This document shows, piece by piece, positions 31,483 through 42,637 of a stretch of DNA of 64,000 bases. The stretch is taken from NCBI GenBank assembly GCA_001632435.1, contig KV423928.1, positions 62,001 through 126,000 on the forward strand, in the 5' to 3' direction. The notes beneath the pieces were generated by a model. It worked only from the letters and a program-made list of their open reading frames with translations. It was not told the DNA's origin and did no database searches. The translations under genes were made by a program, and so were the position numbers. The DNA comes from Calocera cornea HHB12733. Taxonomy: Eukaryota; Basidiomycota; Dacrymycetes; Dacrymycetales; Dacrymycetaceae. How positions within the stretch are numbered: the first letter of the stretch is position 1; the number at the start of each line of letters is the position of its first letter.

Positions 31483-33595
31483 ATGAACGGCCTGAGCAGG
31501 AAACGCAAGTCCTACGTTGGGCGCGATGTTCTTCTCTATACTACTGTCGGCGACCGCAAAGACCTCGAAATGGAGTCATCAGGCTCCGATACGAGTGACA
31601 ACGAGTCGGACCATGCGATCGCCCATGGGGAGAGACAGCATCCTGGGGAGGCCGGGGAAGGGGCCCAGGAAGAGGACGAGAGTGAAGACGAGAGTGGCGA
31701 TGGGGACGATGGGGTTGGGTCTGATGCTTCCCCGCGGATAGCCATGAAGCCTCTCCTAGACGAACCGCCAGACACGCCCGCAGACGACGAAGACGAATGG
31801 CAACCTGCCCCAGCGACCACGGCGCTGCCTCGCAGCTCGCGAATACCCCAGCATACGTTAACCTCAAAGGGTCCTACCTCTGCGCCATTGCCAGCTACAT
31901 TTGAATCTCTGGGCGTGTCTGCCGCCTTGATCAGGGCGTTGCATTCAATGTCGATTAAGAAGCCGACCGAAATTCAGGCAGCATGCGTGCCACATATGCT
32001 AAGAGGTGCGCTTGTCCACAAACTCTCTCAAAACACCATGCTGACAGTCAGAATAGGAGAGGACGTTATCGGGAATGCGAAGACCGGATCTGGAAAGACG
32101 ATCGCTTTTGCTCTTCCGATCCTGCACCAATTGTCTCTGGACCCATACGGCATCTTCGCTCTGGTTCTTACCCCAACGAGGTGCGCTTGCTCACGCTTCT
32201 ACATGGAATTCTACTAACAGTACTCCAGAGAGCTCGCGTTTCAAATCGCCGATCAGTTTGCCGTGCTCGGTCAGCCGCTCAATGCTCGGACTGCGGTTGT
32301 CGTGGGTGGGATGGACATGATGGCGCAGGCGGCAGAACTGCGCATGCGGCCACACGTCGTGGTGGCTACGCCTGGACGCCTTGTCGACCTGATTCGGAGT
32401 GGAAGCGGCGAGTGGTCGCTGGGTCGCGTACGATTCCTGGTATGTCAGGCGCATCGCTTTCCGGAAATAGCTAAACTAGCTGACTACGCGAAGGTTCTCG
32501 ACGAAGCCGATCGACTGTTAACGCCAACGTTCGCATCCGATCTGGCAGAGCTATTCGGTGCCATGCCATCAGAACGCCAGACCGGGCTGTTCACCGCTAC
32601 GCTCACGCCTGCTATCGAGGCTCTGGCAGAAGCCAAGCCAAGACCAGGAAAAAAGAAGCCTTTCGTACATCGAGTTCTGTCTGAGTGAGTCTAAACCCTT
32701 GTTCCTTAATGTGATATGTGGCCCCTGACTATTGAATGCTGTTCCCTCCAGTACCGAGACAGTAGAAACGCTGAAGCAGCAGTACCTTCTCTGTCCGCCA
32801 CACGTTCGAGAACTCTACCTGTACTACCTACTCTGCAACCCTCCCGAGTCAATATTGCACCTAAGACGTGAGCCACCGCCGGCAAAGGGTTCGAAGCATT
32901 CGTCGAGGAAATCGAAGAAGGCATCCGAGGAGGAGGACACGCCGATTCCGCCGCCTCCGACAATTATTTTCGTAACACATCCGAGAACAGCTGCAAGGTT
33001 GACACTTCTGCTACAACAACTCTCGCTGCCGACCACCTCCCTCCACTCGCATTTGACACAGCGACAACGACTGAATTCGTTGGGATTATTTCGCTCACGT
33101 ACTATACCAATACTAGTCGCGACCGACGTTGCCAGCAGAGGTCTCGACATCGAGGATGTGGCACTCGTGATCAACTGGGATATGCCTGGAGAAGGGCACG
33201 AGGAAGAATACGTGCACCGGGTAGGCAGGACGGCAAGAGCCGGACGCGGAGGCGTGGCAATCAGCTTCGTTGGAGGTGAGGAAGGCGGGCAGGCGGTGAG
33301 ACGCATCGAAGCCCGAATAAGTGGGTTATTTTTTTGACGCCGTCGATCGGACATGTCTGACAGATCGATTGTTCCAGAGACACACCTGACCGAGCTGGTT
33401 CTCCCGGAGGAAAAGGTGCTGGAGCACCTCAACCTCGTTTCGACCGCGAAGCGGCTGGCGAACATGGTCAGTGCGGTTTCCTGTGCGACCGAGCGTTCCA
33501 GTCTAATTCATTATGCGCAGGAGTTGCACGATTCCAAGTTTGGCGAGCGTGAGGCCATACGGCGGCAGAAGCGGGCGAGGGTCGAGAAAGCCTAG
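31483..33595 (+). CDS. DBP8: DEAD-box RNA helicase DBP8 (DDX49)
   Basis: Nucleolar helicase of small-subunit rRNA processing. An acidic N-terminal extension precedes the Q motif ([25 protein letters not shown]). Then motif I AKTGSGKT, Ia [15 protein letters not shown], Ib [21 protein letters not shown] (rebuilt across an intron), III LFTATLT (TAT in place of SAT), [29 protein letters not shown] and [19 protein letters not shown]. The tail [18 protein letters not shown] and [15 protein letters not shown] fits DBP8. The DBP8 choice over other DEAD-box groups rests on the C-terminal pattern and the motif III variant. The penultimate junctions use donors GTTATT and GTCAGT. Confidence 0.87.
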
Positions 33596-35207
33596 ATTGT
33601 CCGCGAATGTCCATTGAAAGCTGTTTCGCGTGCTGTTATGAGTTCTGGAGGCTTCCAGGATACAATAAATAGCCTGTTACACAGACAGACCACCGATGCC
33701 GGGGGCCTTGTGAGGATATTGACCAAAACCACAAGGGCAGCGACCGTGTGAGTGGCGTTGTATCGATGGCCGCCTCGCGACTGGGGCAGTGTGGCGGCCG
33801 GAAGGTATTCCGATCGACGTCATTTCACGCGGAGGAGAAGCGCAAGAGATGGAAGGATTGTGCCTTTCTCGTTCAAGTCCGATTTGATTCTGAATGATGT
33901 GTCGAGGGCATGTGCACCATCACGTACTGCCATAGCGAGCAATCACTCTGACGCAGCTGGTATCTCTGCAAGTGCCTATTCACCGGCCGCATTTCACGGG
34001 AAAGTGTTATTCTGCCGAATGTCAGACGGATCCTATAGCATCGGAGCCCGAGAGAGAGGTTATAATGAAGCCTGTTCGTCATCGGTCGACGGCAGTCATG
34101 CGGCGGTGAGGAGCCCTCTCGGGCCGTTGTCCACGCTAACGGAGATTGAGATTCAAAGTGACACGTTGCGGAGGCGTGCCGCGGCCTGGGAGCGGCGCGG
34201 CGCAGCACGGAGGTACCGTTATCGTCGGCGGCTAGGCGAGACGAGGGGGACCTAATAATACCAGGGTTCGCGGAGTGGGGCTGGGAATATGGCCTTTTGA
34301 CCCTCTGATCTTGAGGTGTGAGCCTCGACGCGGTCTAATCCGGGGTCCTGACACGGAGGCTGTTGGCTGCGGGGGAGAACGCTAGGCGGCCGCGCAGTTT
34401 CGTCATGGGTCATGAGACCCCGGGATGGACATGGCCGGGAATGCGGCTAACTCGCCGGGCAAGGCCTGTTGAGGCGTTACGCGGGCCTTTGATGCGCCAC
34501 GTTCTCTTGAATTGGGCCCATTCAGTAGTCTCACTGCACCCTATCTTGTGATTGTCCGTGTGGGCGTCGGCGTCATGGAGCTGAAGGAGTGTATTTTGGA
34601 TATACCAATCAAAGGTGGATTGCATTGCTGGACCAAGTGGTGCCTGCCTGCAACTCAAAGTCAAGACAGCCAGCAGGCAAGCCAGGCGGTGTCTCATTAT
34701 CTCGCTTGTTCTTCCCCCAAACGCTTGCCGTTCTTGGCCATCTTCTTGCATCCTCTTCAAGTGAGGCCACGAATAGCCTTCTTCAGCCCCTTCTCAAACC
34801 ATCCGCCCTCTCGTCCATCCCACCACCTCCCCTCCCTCGCGCTGTCACATCGAGATCCAGACCTGGTCCTCGATCGCGACGCCGCCCTGCCAACCAGCTT
34901 GTATCCGAAAACACCAAATACCCCACTGCAGAGTCCAGTGCCCATCCGCACGGCTCCCCGTCTGTCTTTGTCTGCGACACCAAACGAAGCACCCTGTTGC
35001 ACCCTGTAATTTCACGGGGAACCAATTCGAGTTCTCCCTCCGCCATACTATTGTAGCCGGCCGACCCGTTGCCCCCCGCCCCCTTCCGCCCGCCCGCCCG
35101 CCGGTCTCAGGCTTCCACCGCGTATTCGCCTTCCAAGAGGCTATGTCTATCCAGTCTGTGAGTAGTTTCGCGATCCGCCTGTCCCAAACTTCATCCTCAC
35201 GACCGTC
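33596..35207. other. 1.6 kb intergenic
   Basis: Downstream of DBP8 and upstream of the BTB gene. A 33752-34255 frame is Arg/Ala/Ser-rich without family pattern and is not called. The last 400 bases are pyrimidine-rich, as in a promoter and leader. Confidence 0.6.
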
Positions 35208-36361
35208 ATGTACGCCTACGACCAGTCTCTTTCCCCCCAAGCCGTCCCCGAGCTCGTCCAAGACGACTCCAACCTCCGCTCCAGCAGGAGCTCCTCTGCC
35301 AGCAGCCCTCCCTCCCTCCCCAATGACTCCAACTCGACCACCATATCCATCAGCACCGCTTTCCAGTTCGAGGATGCCGACCTCATCATCCTCTCCTCCG
35401 ACTCGGTCTTCTTCTCGGTGCACTCGAGAACAGTGCGGGCGGCGTCCCCCGTGCTCGGCCAGCTTATTGACGCGCTCTCCGCCTCGAACCCATACCCGCC
35501 GATGGGCAACTCTATGTCGTCCCCGACATCAATAAGCAGTGCGAGGACGCCGCCGGACATAGAAGCGCTCTTCATCACTCCCCCGTCGCCCGAGTCCCAC
35601 CCTCCCACCCCTCCGCCACAAAAGCTCGAATCGCCACAAGTGCAGCAAGGCTCCCAGCCCCTCATCGTCCCCCTTCCCGAATCGTCCGATGTCCTGAACG
35701 TCATCCTTCACTGCCTGTACCAGATGCCCTGTACCCACTTCCTTCCCACCCTCCCGACCCTCCATGCTGTCCTGAACTCCCTCCAGGGGTACAGCATCCC
35801 GATCCACCCACAATCCTTCCTCTCGCACTGCATTTCCTCCCTCCTCGCACCCCATGCCCATTCGCAACCGCTCTACACCTTTGCTCTTGCCGCCTTTGCG
35901 AACTTGGAGGGCCTCGCCGTCCTTGCAAGCAGGTTCTGCCTCCGCATGCCACTCAGCGATATCACCGAGCCCATGGCGCAACTCATGGGCCCACTGTACC
36001 TGCGCCGGCTCATGTTTCTTCATCTCGGTCGTGTGGAGGCACTCAAGCGTACTCTTGCGCCCCCGCCAGCGATGCATCCGCCAACAACATCTGATTGCGA
36101 TATCTCTGATCAAAAGCGGATAACACGGGTGCGTCCTTTACAAGCATGCATATATGCGCATATATTGACTTGAAACAGGCATGGGCTCTTGCAACGGCTT
36201 ACTTGGCATGGGGCGCAAGAGCAGACATGAGCGAAACCGAGTTGCATGAAGTGCTCGAGCCGCTCAGGACGAAGCTCGAATGTTCCAGCTGCCAGCAATG
36301 CCTCGGCGAACGCATTGAACAGCTGTGCGTGGACTGGCGGGCGATCAAGGATACCATCTGA
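35208..36361 (+). CDS. BTB/POZ-domain protein
   Basis: Two exons split by an intron at 36131-36178 (donor GTGCGT). The Ser-rich N-terminus is followed by a BTB-like start, FQFEDADLIILSSDSVFFSVHSRTVRAAS, a pattern common in large basidiomycete BTB families. A Pro/Ser-rich insert precedes the rest of the fold (LPESSDVLNVILHCLYQMPC, LHAVLNSLQGYSIPI) and helical repeats (YTFALAAFANLEGLAVLASR, MGPLYLRRLMFLHLGRVEAL). The second exon encodes AWALATAYLAWGARADMSE and Cys residues in ECSSCQQC. BTB domains mediate dimerisation or cullin binding; the partner here is unknown. Confidence 0.8.
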
Positions 36362-37303
36362 AGGGCGATGTGGGCGCGACGTCGAACGATGTGAGAAGCA
36401 TGAGACGGGCGCGTGGTTGATGTATGGGCTGGAGATGCGCGGCAAAGGCGGAAAGGCCAGGGATAGGCGCATATACCCGGCCTGCGTTGTCCCCTTTTCC
36501 GAACGCCTTTACCGAAGGATTTCCTCAAGCGTTGTGACTCTCTTCCTGACTGTAACGATACCTCGTACGTTTCTTCATCGGCCATTTCAGATCTCGTGCT
36601 GATATTTCTGCAGCCTTCATTTTAGCGCGGCAACCTGCCAAAACACGCGGCAACCTGCACACGGTTTTTATTGGCGCTCTACTCTCTTCTTTCTCACTCC
36701 CTTCTACGCCTTCCGTCCTCTGCTCTCACTGTGCCCTGAACACCAGTGGCGGTCATGAACTCCTTTGACGACAGCATATGTTCCAATCCTTCCGCATTCA
36801 AGCAAGCTAACGCATACGAACCTAGTAGTAACTCCTGTCTCCCTACCTCTCGGCGATGTCTTATTTCCTCGCACACACGGGTTCTAGTATTCCGAATAAT
36901 GCCAAATTGTTGGTATACATGATGCCAACGCAAAAAAAAAATCTTTCGCGCTTCGGGCCGCGGTTGCACCCAATGTCCGGTCGCTGAGATCTTGATGGAT
37001 GAGATCCGGGGCCTGTGCAAACTGCGGAATGTGGGGCGGTCCAGGCCCTCGGTGCCGAGGCATTCTCCGGAAACTGGCTGCTCAGGTGTATTCGTCCTTG
37101 GATCATGACTACAGAGGCTCAGCATAGTATTTCTACGGCTTTGATGTCGATAAGTAAAGGCCGAGGCTGGTATGATGCTATGTCCTCGTTTCTCGTATAA
37201 GAAGGCGTCGAGTTCGCACGACATAAGTTCACAACAAGCACTCAAGGACTTTGATGCCCAGTCCTGCCCGACCTCCAACACCCGAATCTCACACGCAACT
37301 CAA

Positions 37304-37715
37304 ATGTTCTCGCATACCCTACGATCTGTGGCAAAACCTGTGATCGGATCACGAGAGAGTTGTGAAATGTTCACGATGTTTCTGAACATCGCAAGGTCAT
37401 TACTGGGGCTTAACGGCTCGGGAGTGCGTTGCGATACTGAGTTTCGCGGAGGTTATTTACCACTAACCGTCCTCCCAGATCATTCCGTGGGACGAGAAGG
37501 CCAGCAAGCTACTCCCTAGGTTCGACGCAGCAACTTTCCTGTCACCTGCACTCAGCGAGAAGGGAGGGATGTTGAGCAATGAGGTTCCGCTGGTCGTGGA
37601 TAAACCCGCGGTTGGGGAACGGGCACGTACGGTAACGGTGCTTGCACAGTTGGAATGGCCGGACATTCCTCCCTCCGAACTACTCCCAGGGCACGAGTTT
37701 CTTCTGATTCTGTAG
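37304..37715 (+). CDS. Orphan two-exon reading frame, possible gene fragment
   Basis: Exon 37304-37423 (40 codons) joins exon 37479-37715 (78 codons plus TAG) across a 55-nt interval with a good donor (GTGCGT), a CTAAC branch point and a CAG acceptor. The second exon reads like genuine protein: IIPWDEKASKLLPRF, ALSEKGGMLSNEVPLVVDKP, LAQLEWPDIPPSELLPGHEF. I do not recognise the family. It may be a small gene or the 3' remnant of a larger one; the first exon is less convincing than the second. Confidence 0.35.
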
Positions 37716-39012
37716 TCGACTTCTCTCAGTGTCAAATCCATATCGATGTTACCGCCCTGTCGATGTAACACAGCTGTCTCTAAGTTGAGCCATGAGGAGT
37801 TTGTTCTTGACCCGTCATGTCGAGGCGTGGTAGTCAACAAAAGACAGCTTCTGAACTCTGTAGACTGAGCAGCGAGTTACCGCGTTCAGTCGAACCTGCA
37901 ACCTCAATGTCGTGATGCCGCCGCCGATGTTGTAAGAGCAATTCTACAATCGTAGTCAAACAGAAGCCAGTCGCCATCCTCGCTGTATTACCGCGGGAGC
38001 CGACATCAATACATCAGTCCTCTGGATCCAGACGGCAATCGGCCTCTACATACATCGTCCGCCTGCCACTTGCGATGGGTGACATGACATCCGGCATCCG
38101 AGCGCGGGATTCAACTCTTCAAGCTTGCCAGGCCGGCTGTAACCTCCAGTTGCGCGGCATGACTTCCGAGGACGAACGCGCGCAGATCTTATAGCTCACG
38201 TAGCTGAAAATCAGTGACGTGTATATCCACCCATTGAGAGGGTTCGGGGCGGCTTGAAGAGAGCCCTCTCCCATTGGTCTCTGCCGACTCGGCTGTTATC
38301 TACTCCGGTGGGTTGTTCCGCCGAGTTTCTCTCCAAAACCCGCATACCGGCCCTCCGTACTAGCCGTCGAGTTGCAGCCAAGACAATCCTTGGATACCAC
38401 TGCTATAGACAGAACAGCAGTGGAAGGACAAAGCACGCAATCGAATACGAGCAAACTGACAACCTGTCTCGCCTGCGGACGTGGGATCAGGCAAGAGGGT
38501 TGGAGGTAATGTTCCAGGCACATATGAACCGGCCGTTCCGTTCCGTGCGCCGTGCCGGCCGCTCGCGTGAGTAAGGGGCGAGGGCAACACTAGTTGAGTG
38601 AGGTGCCGTAAAGTACTGCCCAAGAACAAGTTTCTAGCCAACAAACGTTGGGGAGTAAGCAAGGGATCCGGTGAGAGTCCGACTAATAACGCGTCCGACG
38701 CGTGGATGTGCCAAGCCTATCCTTCTGCCCTGAACGGCCACCGACTCACGACATCGGCACGGCGCCCCGAATGAATTGCAACTTTGACCAATGCTCAAAT
38801 TGACTCTCTCTGTTTAACGGCTCCCGGAATTCCTTATCGGGCCAGTGGGGTGCTGCAAATGGTCACGATGACAAACAGATGAGAGACAGCCAGGATGCAC
38901 ACAGCGTGGACTCGACATGGATGCGCTTCCTCATTCGTGCTGCCGACTATCTCGCTTCAACCTTATCTCTTGGCTTCTTCGACTTCTTCGACAATAGGCG
39001 AATCAGACACGC

Positions 39013-39020
39013 TATATAAG
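39013..39020 (+). promoter_or_regulatory. TATA box of the S28 peptidase gene
   Basis: TATATAAG, 44 nt before the start codon at 39064, a suitable spacing for a TATA promoter with a very short leader. Confidence 0.6.
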
Positions 39021-39063
39021 CCGCGAAGCATGAAGTTGGATCGACATCGACATCGCTGGAAGT

Positions 39064-40824
39064 ATGCTTGCATCAGTGATCACCGGCCTGGTCTGCCTGG
39101 CCGCTGCGGCGGGCGTGTCCGCGTCGCAGCCTGAAGCTCGTGACTACTCCAGCATTGGCGTCGGCCCGTACTGGGTTGACATGCCCGTTGACCACTTCGG
39201 CGGCTACAACGCTACGTTCAAGAACCGATACTGGGTTAATGCTACGTACTACAAGCCCGGCGGCCCTGTCGTCTGTGCGTTGCTCAGCCAGTCACCTCCA
39301 CGCGCACCCTCACTGACAAGCATCGCTAGTGTTCGATTCTGGCGAGCAAGATGCGGAGCCCCTTCTCGGGTACTACCTGCAGGACTATCACGGTATCTCG
39401 GCCGCCATGGCGACTGCCAAGGAGTTCGGTGGTGTTGCAATCCTCTGGGAGCACCGTTACTACGGCAAGAGTCTGCCTTTCCCCGTCAACGCGAACACCA
39501 CTGGCATCCAGTACCAGTACCTCACCACGGAGCAGGCGCTTGAGGATGTTGTCTACTTCGCCAAGCAGTTCTCGGTCGACGGCATTGATGACAGCCTGAA
39601 GCCGGGCGACACGCCCTGGATCTGGATCGGAGGGAGTTACCCCGGTGCCAGGGGTGCAGTGCGCAACATCATCTTTCGCTACGAAGCACCTGACTCACTC
39701 GCCTGCAGCTCATCCGGGTCCGCAACCCCGAGATCTTCTATGCTGTTTGGGCCTCGAGCGCCGTCGTCCAGGCTCAAGTCGACTTCTGGCAGTACTATGC
39801 ACAGGCCGAGCGCTCGCTTGCGCGTAACTGCTCTGCCGATTGGGTCGCCATCACCAAATACGGCGACACTGTCCTTTCGCAGAACACCACAGACGCTACC
39901 TACCTCAAGTACAGGATTCTCCGTGCGACGGCGGGCAAGCCGGGTGGAAACGCGACGCTCGCGGATAAGGTGACATGGGCGCAGGCCGAGGCGCTCTCTT
40001 ACAGCTCGGCGATGTCTCAGCTGCGTGTTGCCCTCGGATCTTACCAGTACTTCGGCTTCCAGGCCAGCATCCAGCCTTTCTGCGACCTGCTCGAGAGCTT
40101 CAACAACACGGGCGTCCCCACCTGGGACAACAGCGACACCAGTGTACAGGTGCCTTTCTCCTCTGAAGCCGGCATTGCGGCCACCTACGGCATCGACAAG
40201 TTGGTGGATGCTTGGCTGGTCGCCATCTGGGAGCTCGATCGTGACTCGTTACCTGGTTCCCCGTTGCCCAGTGATCCCACTGGTCGCAGCTGGACATGGC
40301 AGTACTGCACCGAATGGGGCTACTACCAGATCGCGAACGCCGACAACCCGCACAACATCATCTCGGTCTCGCGCACGTATAACAGCTCCCAAGCCAGCTG
40401 CCTGACGGCCTTCAAGAACTCCACCGGGCTCATGCCGTCCACCCCCAACGTCGATGCCATCAACAAGTACGGCGGCTGGAACATGACCCCGTCGAACGTC
40501 ATGTTCACCAACGGTCAGTTTGACCCCTGGCGCAGTGTGACCATGGACTCGCCCGAGCCTGAGGCGCCGCACAGGAACGTGACGACAACCATCCCCAAGT
40601 GCAACACGCCGCCTGCGAACAACGACGTCTTCGGTATCACCCATGCGAACATGGTCCACGTCTCTGATCAGCGCGTCCTCCTTACGCCCGATGCGAACCA
40701 CACCAACTTCCACACCGTCGGCTTCTACTCGCCCATCGCGACCGAGCCGTTCTACTCGGGTATGGGTCTGTTCGGCATGGCGCTGCGCGAGTGGCTGCCG
40801 TGCTTCGAACAGCACAGCGTGTAG
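39064..40824 (+). CDS. Secreted serine carboxypeptidase, family S28
   Basis: Prolyl-carboxypeptidase/DPP7-type secreted enzyme. Exons 39064-39274, 39330-39658 and 39709-40824 (551 aa). The N-terminus is a signal peptide (MLASVITGLVCLAAAAGVSA). Landmarks: PVDHFGGYNATFKNRYWVN (S28 start), VVLFDSGEQDAEPLLGYYL, ILWEHRYYGKSLPF, IWIGGSYPGARGALIRVRNPE (Ser nucleophile in GGSYPGA), MFTNGQFDPWRSV (Asp) and NMVHVSDQRVLLTP (His). About ten NxS/T sites suggest heavy glycosylation. Codons are strongly C-ending in all exons, fitting high expression; with the TATA promoter this looks like an inducible extracellular protease for nutrient scavenging. Confidence 0.93.
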
Positions 40825-41173
40825 ATAGCCTGCTGTTGGACGCTTCAATATAAAACGTCTAGGTAGTTAATTTGGATCAGTTGTTGTTGTTCGTCTCGTT
40901 CCTGGTCGCCGGGTCCGCAATACGAAGAGAGATCGGAGATGATCGTCGCATTGTCATGCGGCTGTGTCCGCCTTTTATGACCCTGACTTCTCCCGTTGCA
41001 ATTAGGGAAATAGCCCGCTGCGCCTCCTGGAGGCAGGCACACCGCGGCAGGGCGGCCGTTTCCACTTGCGTCTCACGAGTGCAGCATCGACTTTCTCATT
41101 CCACTTTCTGCTCTCCTTTTATCTTCTTTTGGACTCGGGTGTGCCTGAGGTATCTATCAGTCGCTTGCTCACC
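40825..41173. other. Intergenic between S28 peptidase and STIMATE genes
   Basis: Terminator and promoter space; pyrimidine-rich before 41174. Nothing else recognised. Confidence 0.6.
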
Positions 41174-42447
41174 ATGACGCTGCTCTACGACCGCTCCGGT
41201 CACTCATTCATCCCACGAGCGCCACTGGACTTCGAGCTCGACCCCTCATCATGCTCCCTCCTCGGTCCGACAGCGCTCGTGGTCCAGGCACTGATGGGCG
41301 CGCTCGTTCTCCTCTCGCTGGTGTACAAGCGGCATAGAGAACGACCGAAGCGGGCGTGGTGGATCTGGGCGTTTGATGTGGGGAAGCAGGTGGTGGGGCA
41401 GGCGAGCATCCATGTCAGCAACATCATCATATCATGGGTGGGGGCCAGTAATGGGGCAGCGGCGAATGCGTGCTCTTGGTATCTGGTGAATATCCTGGTG
41501 GACACTACACTTGGTTAGCCCATTATCAGCTGTGCAGAATTCACCGCTGATGAAAAGCAGGTGTCGGCCTCATATATATCGCTCTGCAAGGTCTCACGAA
41601 CGTTCTTTCCGATCGACTAGCGATACCAGGACTTGTGTCAGGAGAATACGGCCACCCGCCCAAGTGGTCCTACTTCTTCCGGCAACTCGTCGTCTACCTC
41701 CTCGCACTAGCATTCATGAAGATCACTGTCCTTGGGCTCTTTGCCCTAGTGCCCGACATCATGCGCATCGGCGACTGGATGCTCGGATGGACCGCCTCGA
41801 ACTGGGCACTGCAGGTCGTGCTCGTCATGGGAATCGTCCCGATCACCATGAACGTACTCCAATTCTGGCTCATCGACAGCATCGTCATGAGCAAGATGCT
41901 GACATTCGCCCCTGCTGGGACGCCCATTCCCCAAGACCCGATCGACGAGCAAGACCCGCTGATACAACCCGAGGGTGTGGAGGGCGATTTCGAGGAGGAT
42001 GGGCCAACATTGACAGGCAGGAAGATTCTGGATGACCTGGAAGCACAGCGCGCGAATGGGACTCTCCCTGATGGAAAGTTCGACTCGCCTGGAACATCCG
42101 CCTCATCTGGAGCGACGATCCGGCCGCCGCCCGCCGACCGACGTAGCTCCGCAAGCACAGTCGAGTCGTACCACCTGAGGCCGATCTCGCGGGAAAGCAG
42201 CCACGCAGGCTCAAGTACACACGCTGGGTTCAAGGTGCCCACGCTGCACGTTACGAAGCCGAGCGCGGACTGGGAGTGGAATGCACAGGATGAGTGGGGC
42301 GAGGATCCGTTTGAGGGGCAGGCGGAGGGTGGTGACAATGGACGTGCTGGAAAGAAAAGCAGGGAGGAGGAGATTGCGGAAGAGGACGCTGCGGACGACG
42401 CCTGGGGCAGCATGGACGCGCTCGACGGGCCAAAGGCTGGGCGGTAG
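41174..42447 (+). CDS. STIMATE/TMEM110-type multi-pass membrane protein
   Basis: Exons 41174-41513 and 41561-42447 (408 aa). The N-terminal half has five hydrophobic segments: ALVVQALMGALVLLSLVY, IHVSNIIISWVGA, ACSWYLVNILVDTTLGVGLI, FRQLVVYLLALAFMKITVLG and LQVVLVMGIVPITMNVLQFW. The pattern GKQVVGQASIHVSNI plus the conserved CSWYLVNILVDTTLGV block is typical of the STIMATE family, which includes the yeast vacuolar-membrane protein YPL162C and mammalian ER STIMATE, a regulator of store-operated calcium entry. The C-terminal 200 residues are soluble, acidic and Ser-rich. No STIM orthologue is expected in fungi, so the role here is open. Confidence 0.85.
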
Positions 42448-42637
42448 TATGTAGTTATGCCTTCGGTGAGCATCACTGATTCATCTATGGTTACGTGCGG
42501 CGCGCACATATGCGTAAAAGGCGACGGGCCATGCCCGCGTAGATTGTATGCGTAATGTGTATCATTACTTTTGGTGGGAATCACACATATACCCAAGCAC
42601 TGCATATATGCTACACGCTACACATGCCCACACCCGT

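Larger units (their letters stand above)
36362..39063. other. 2.7 kb gene-poor region
   Basis: Apart from the orphan frame at 37304-37715 I find no supported gene. A poly-A run lies at 36932-36940. The final 60 bases form the promoter of the S28 peptidase gene. I see no terminal repeats or transposase motifs. Confidence 0.6.

Noticed and set aside
33752..34255. 167-codon plus-strand frame
   Set aside because: No proper ATG start at its beginning, Arg/Ser/Ala-biased, and no protein-like blocks.
36694..37281. 195-codon minus-strand frame
   Set aside because: Opens with TTG, lacks codon bias and any family pattern, and is composed of polar low-information sequence.
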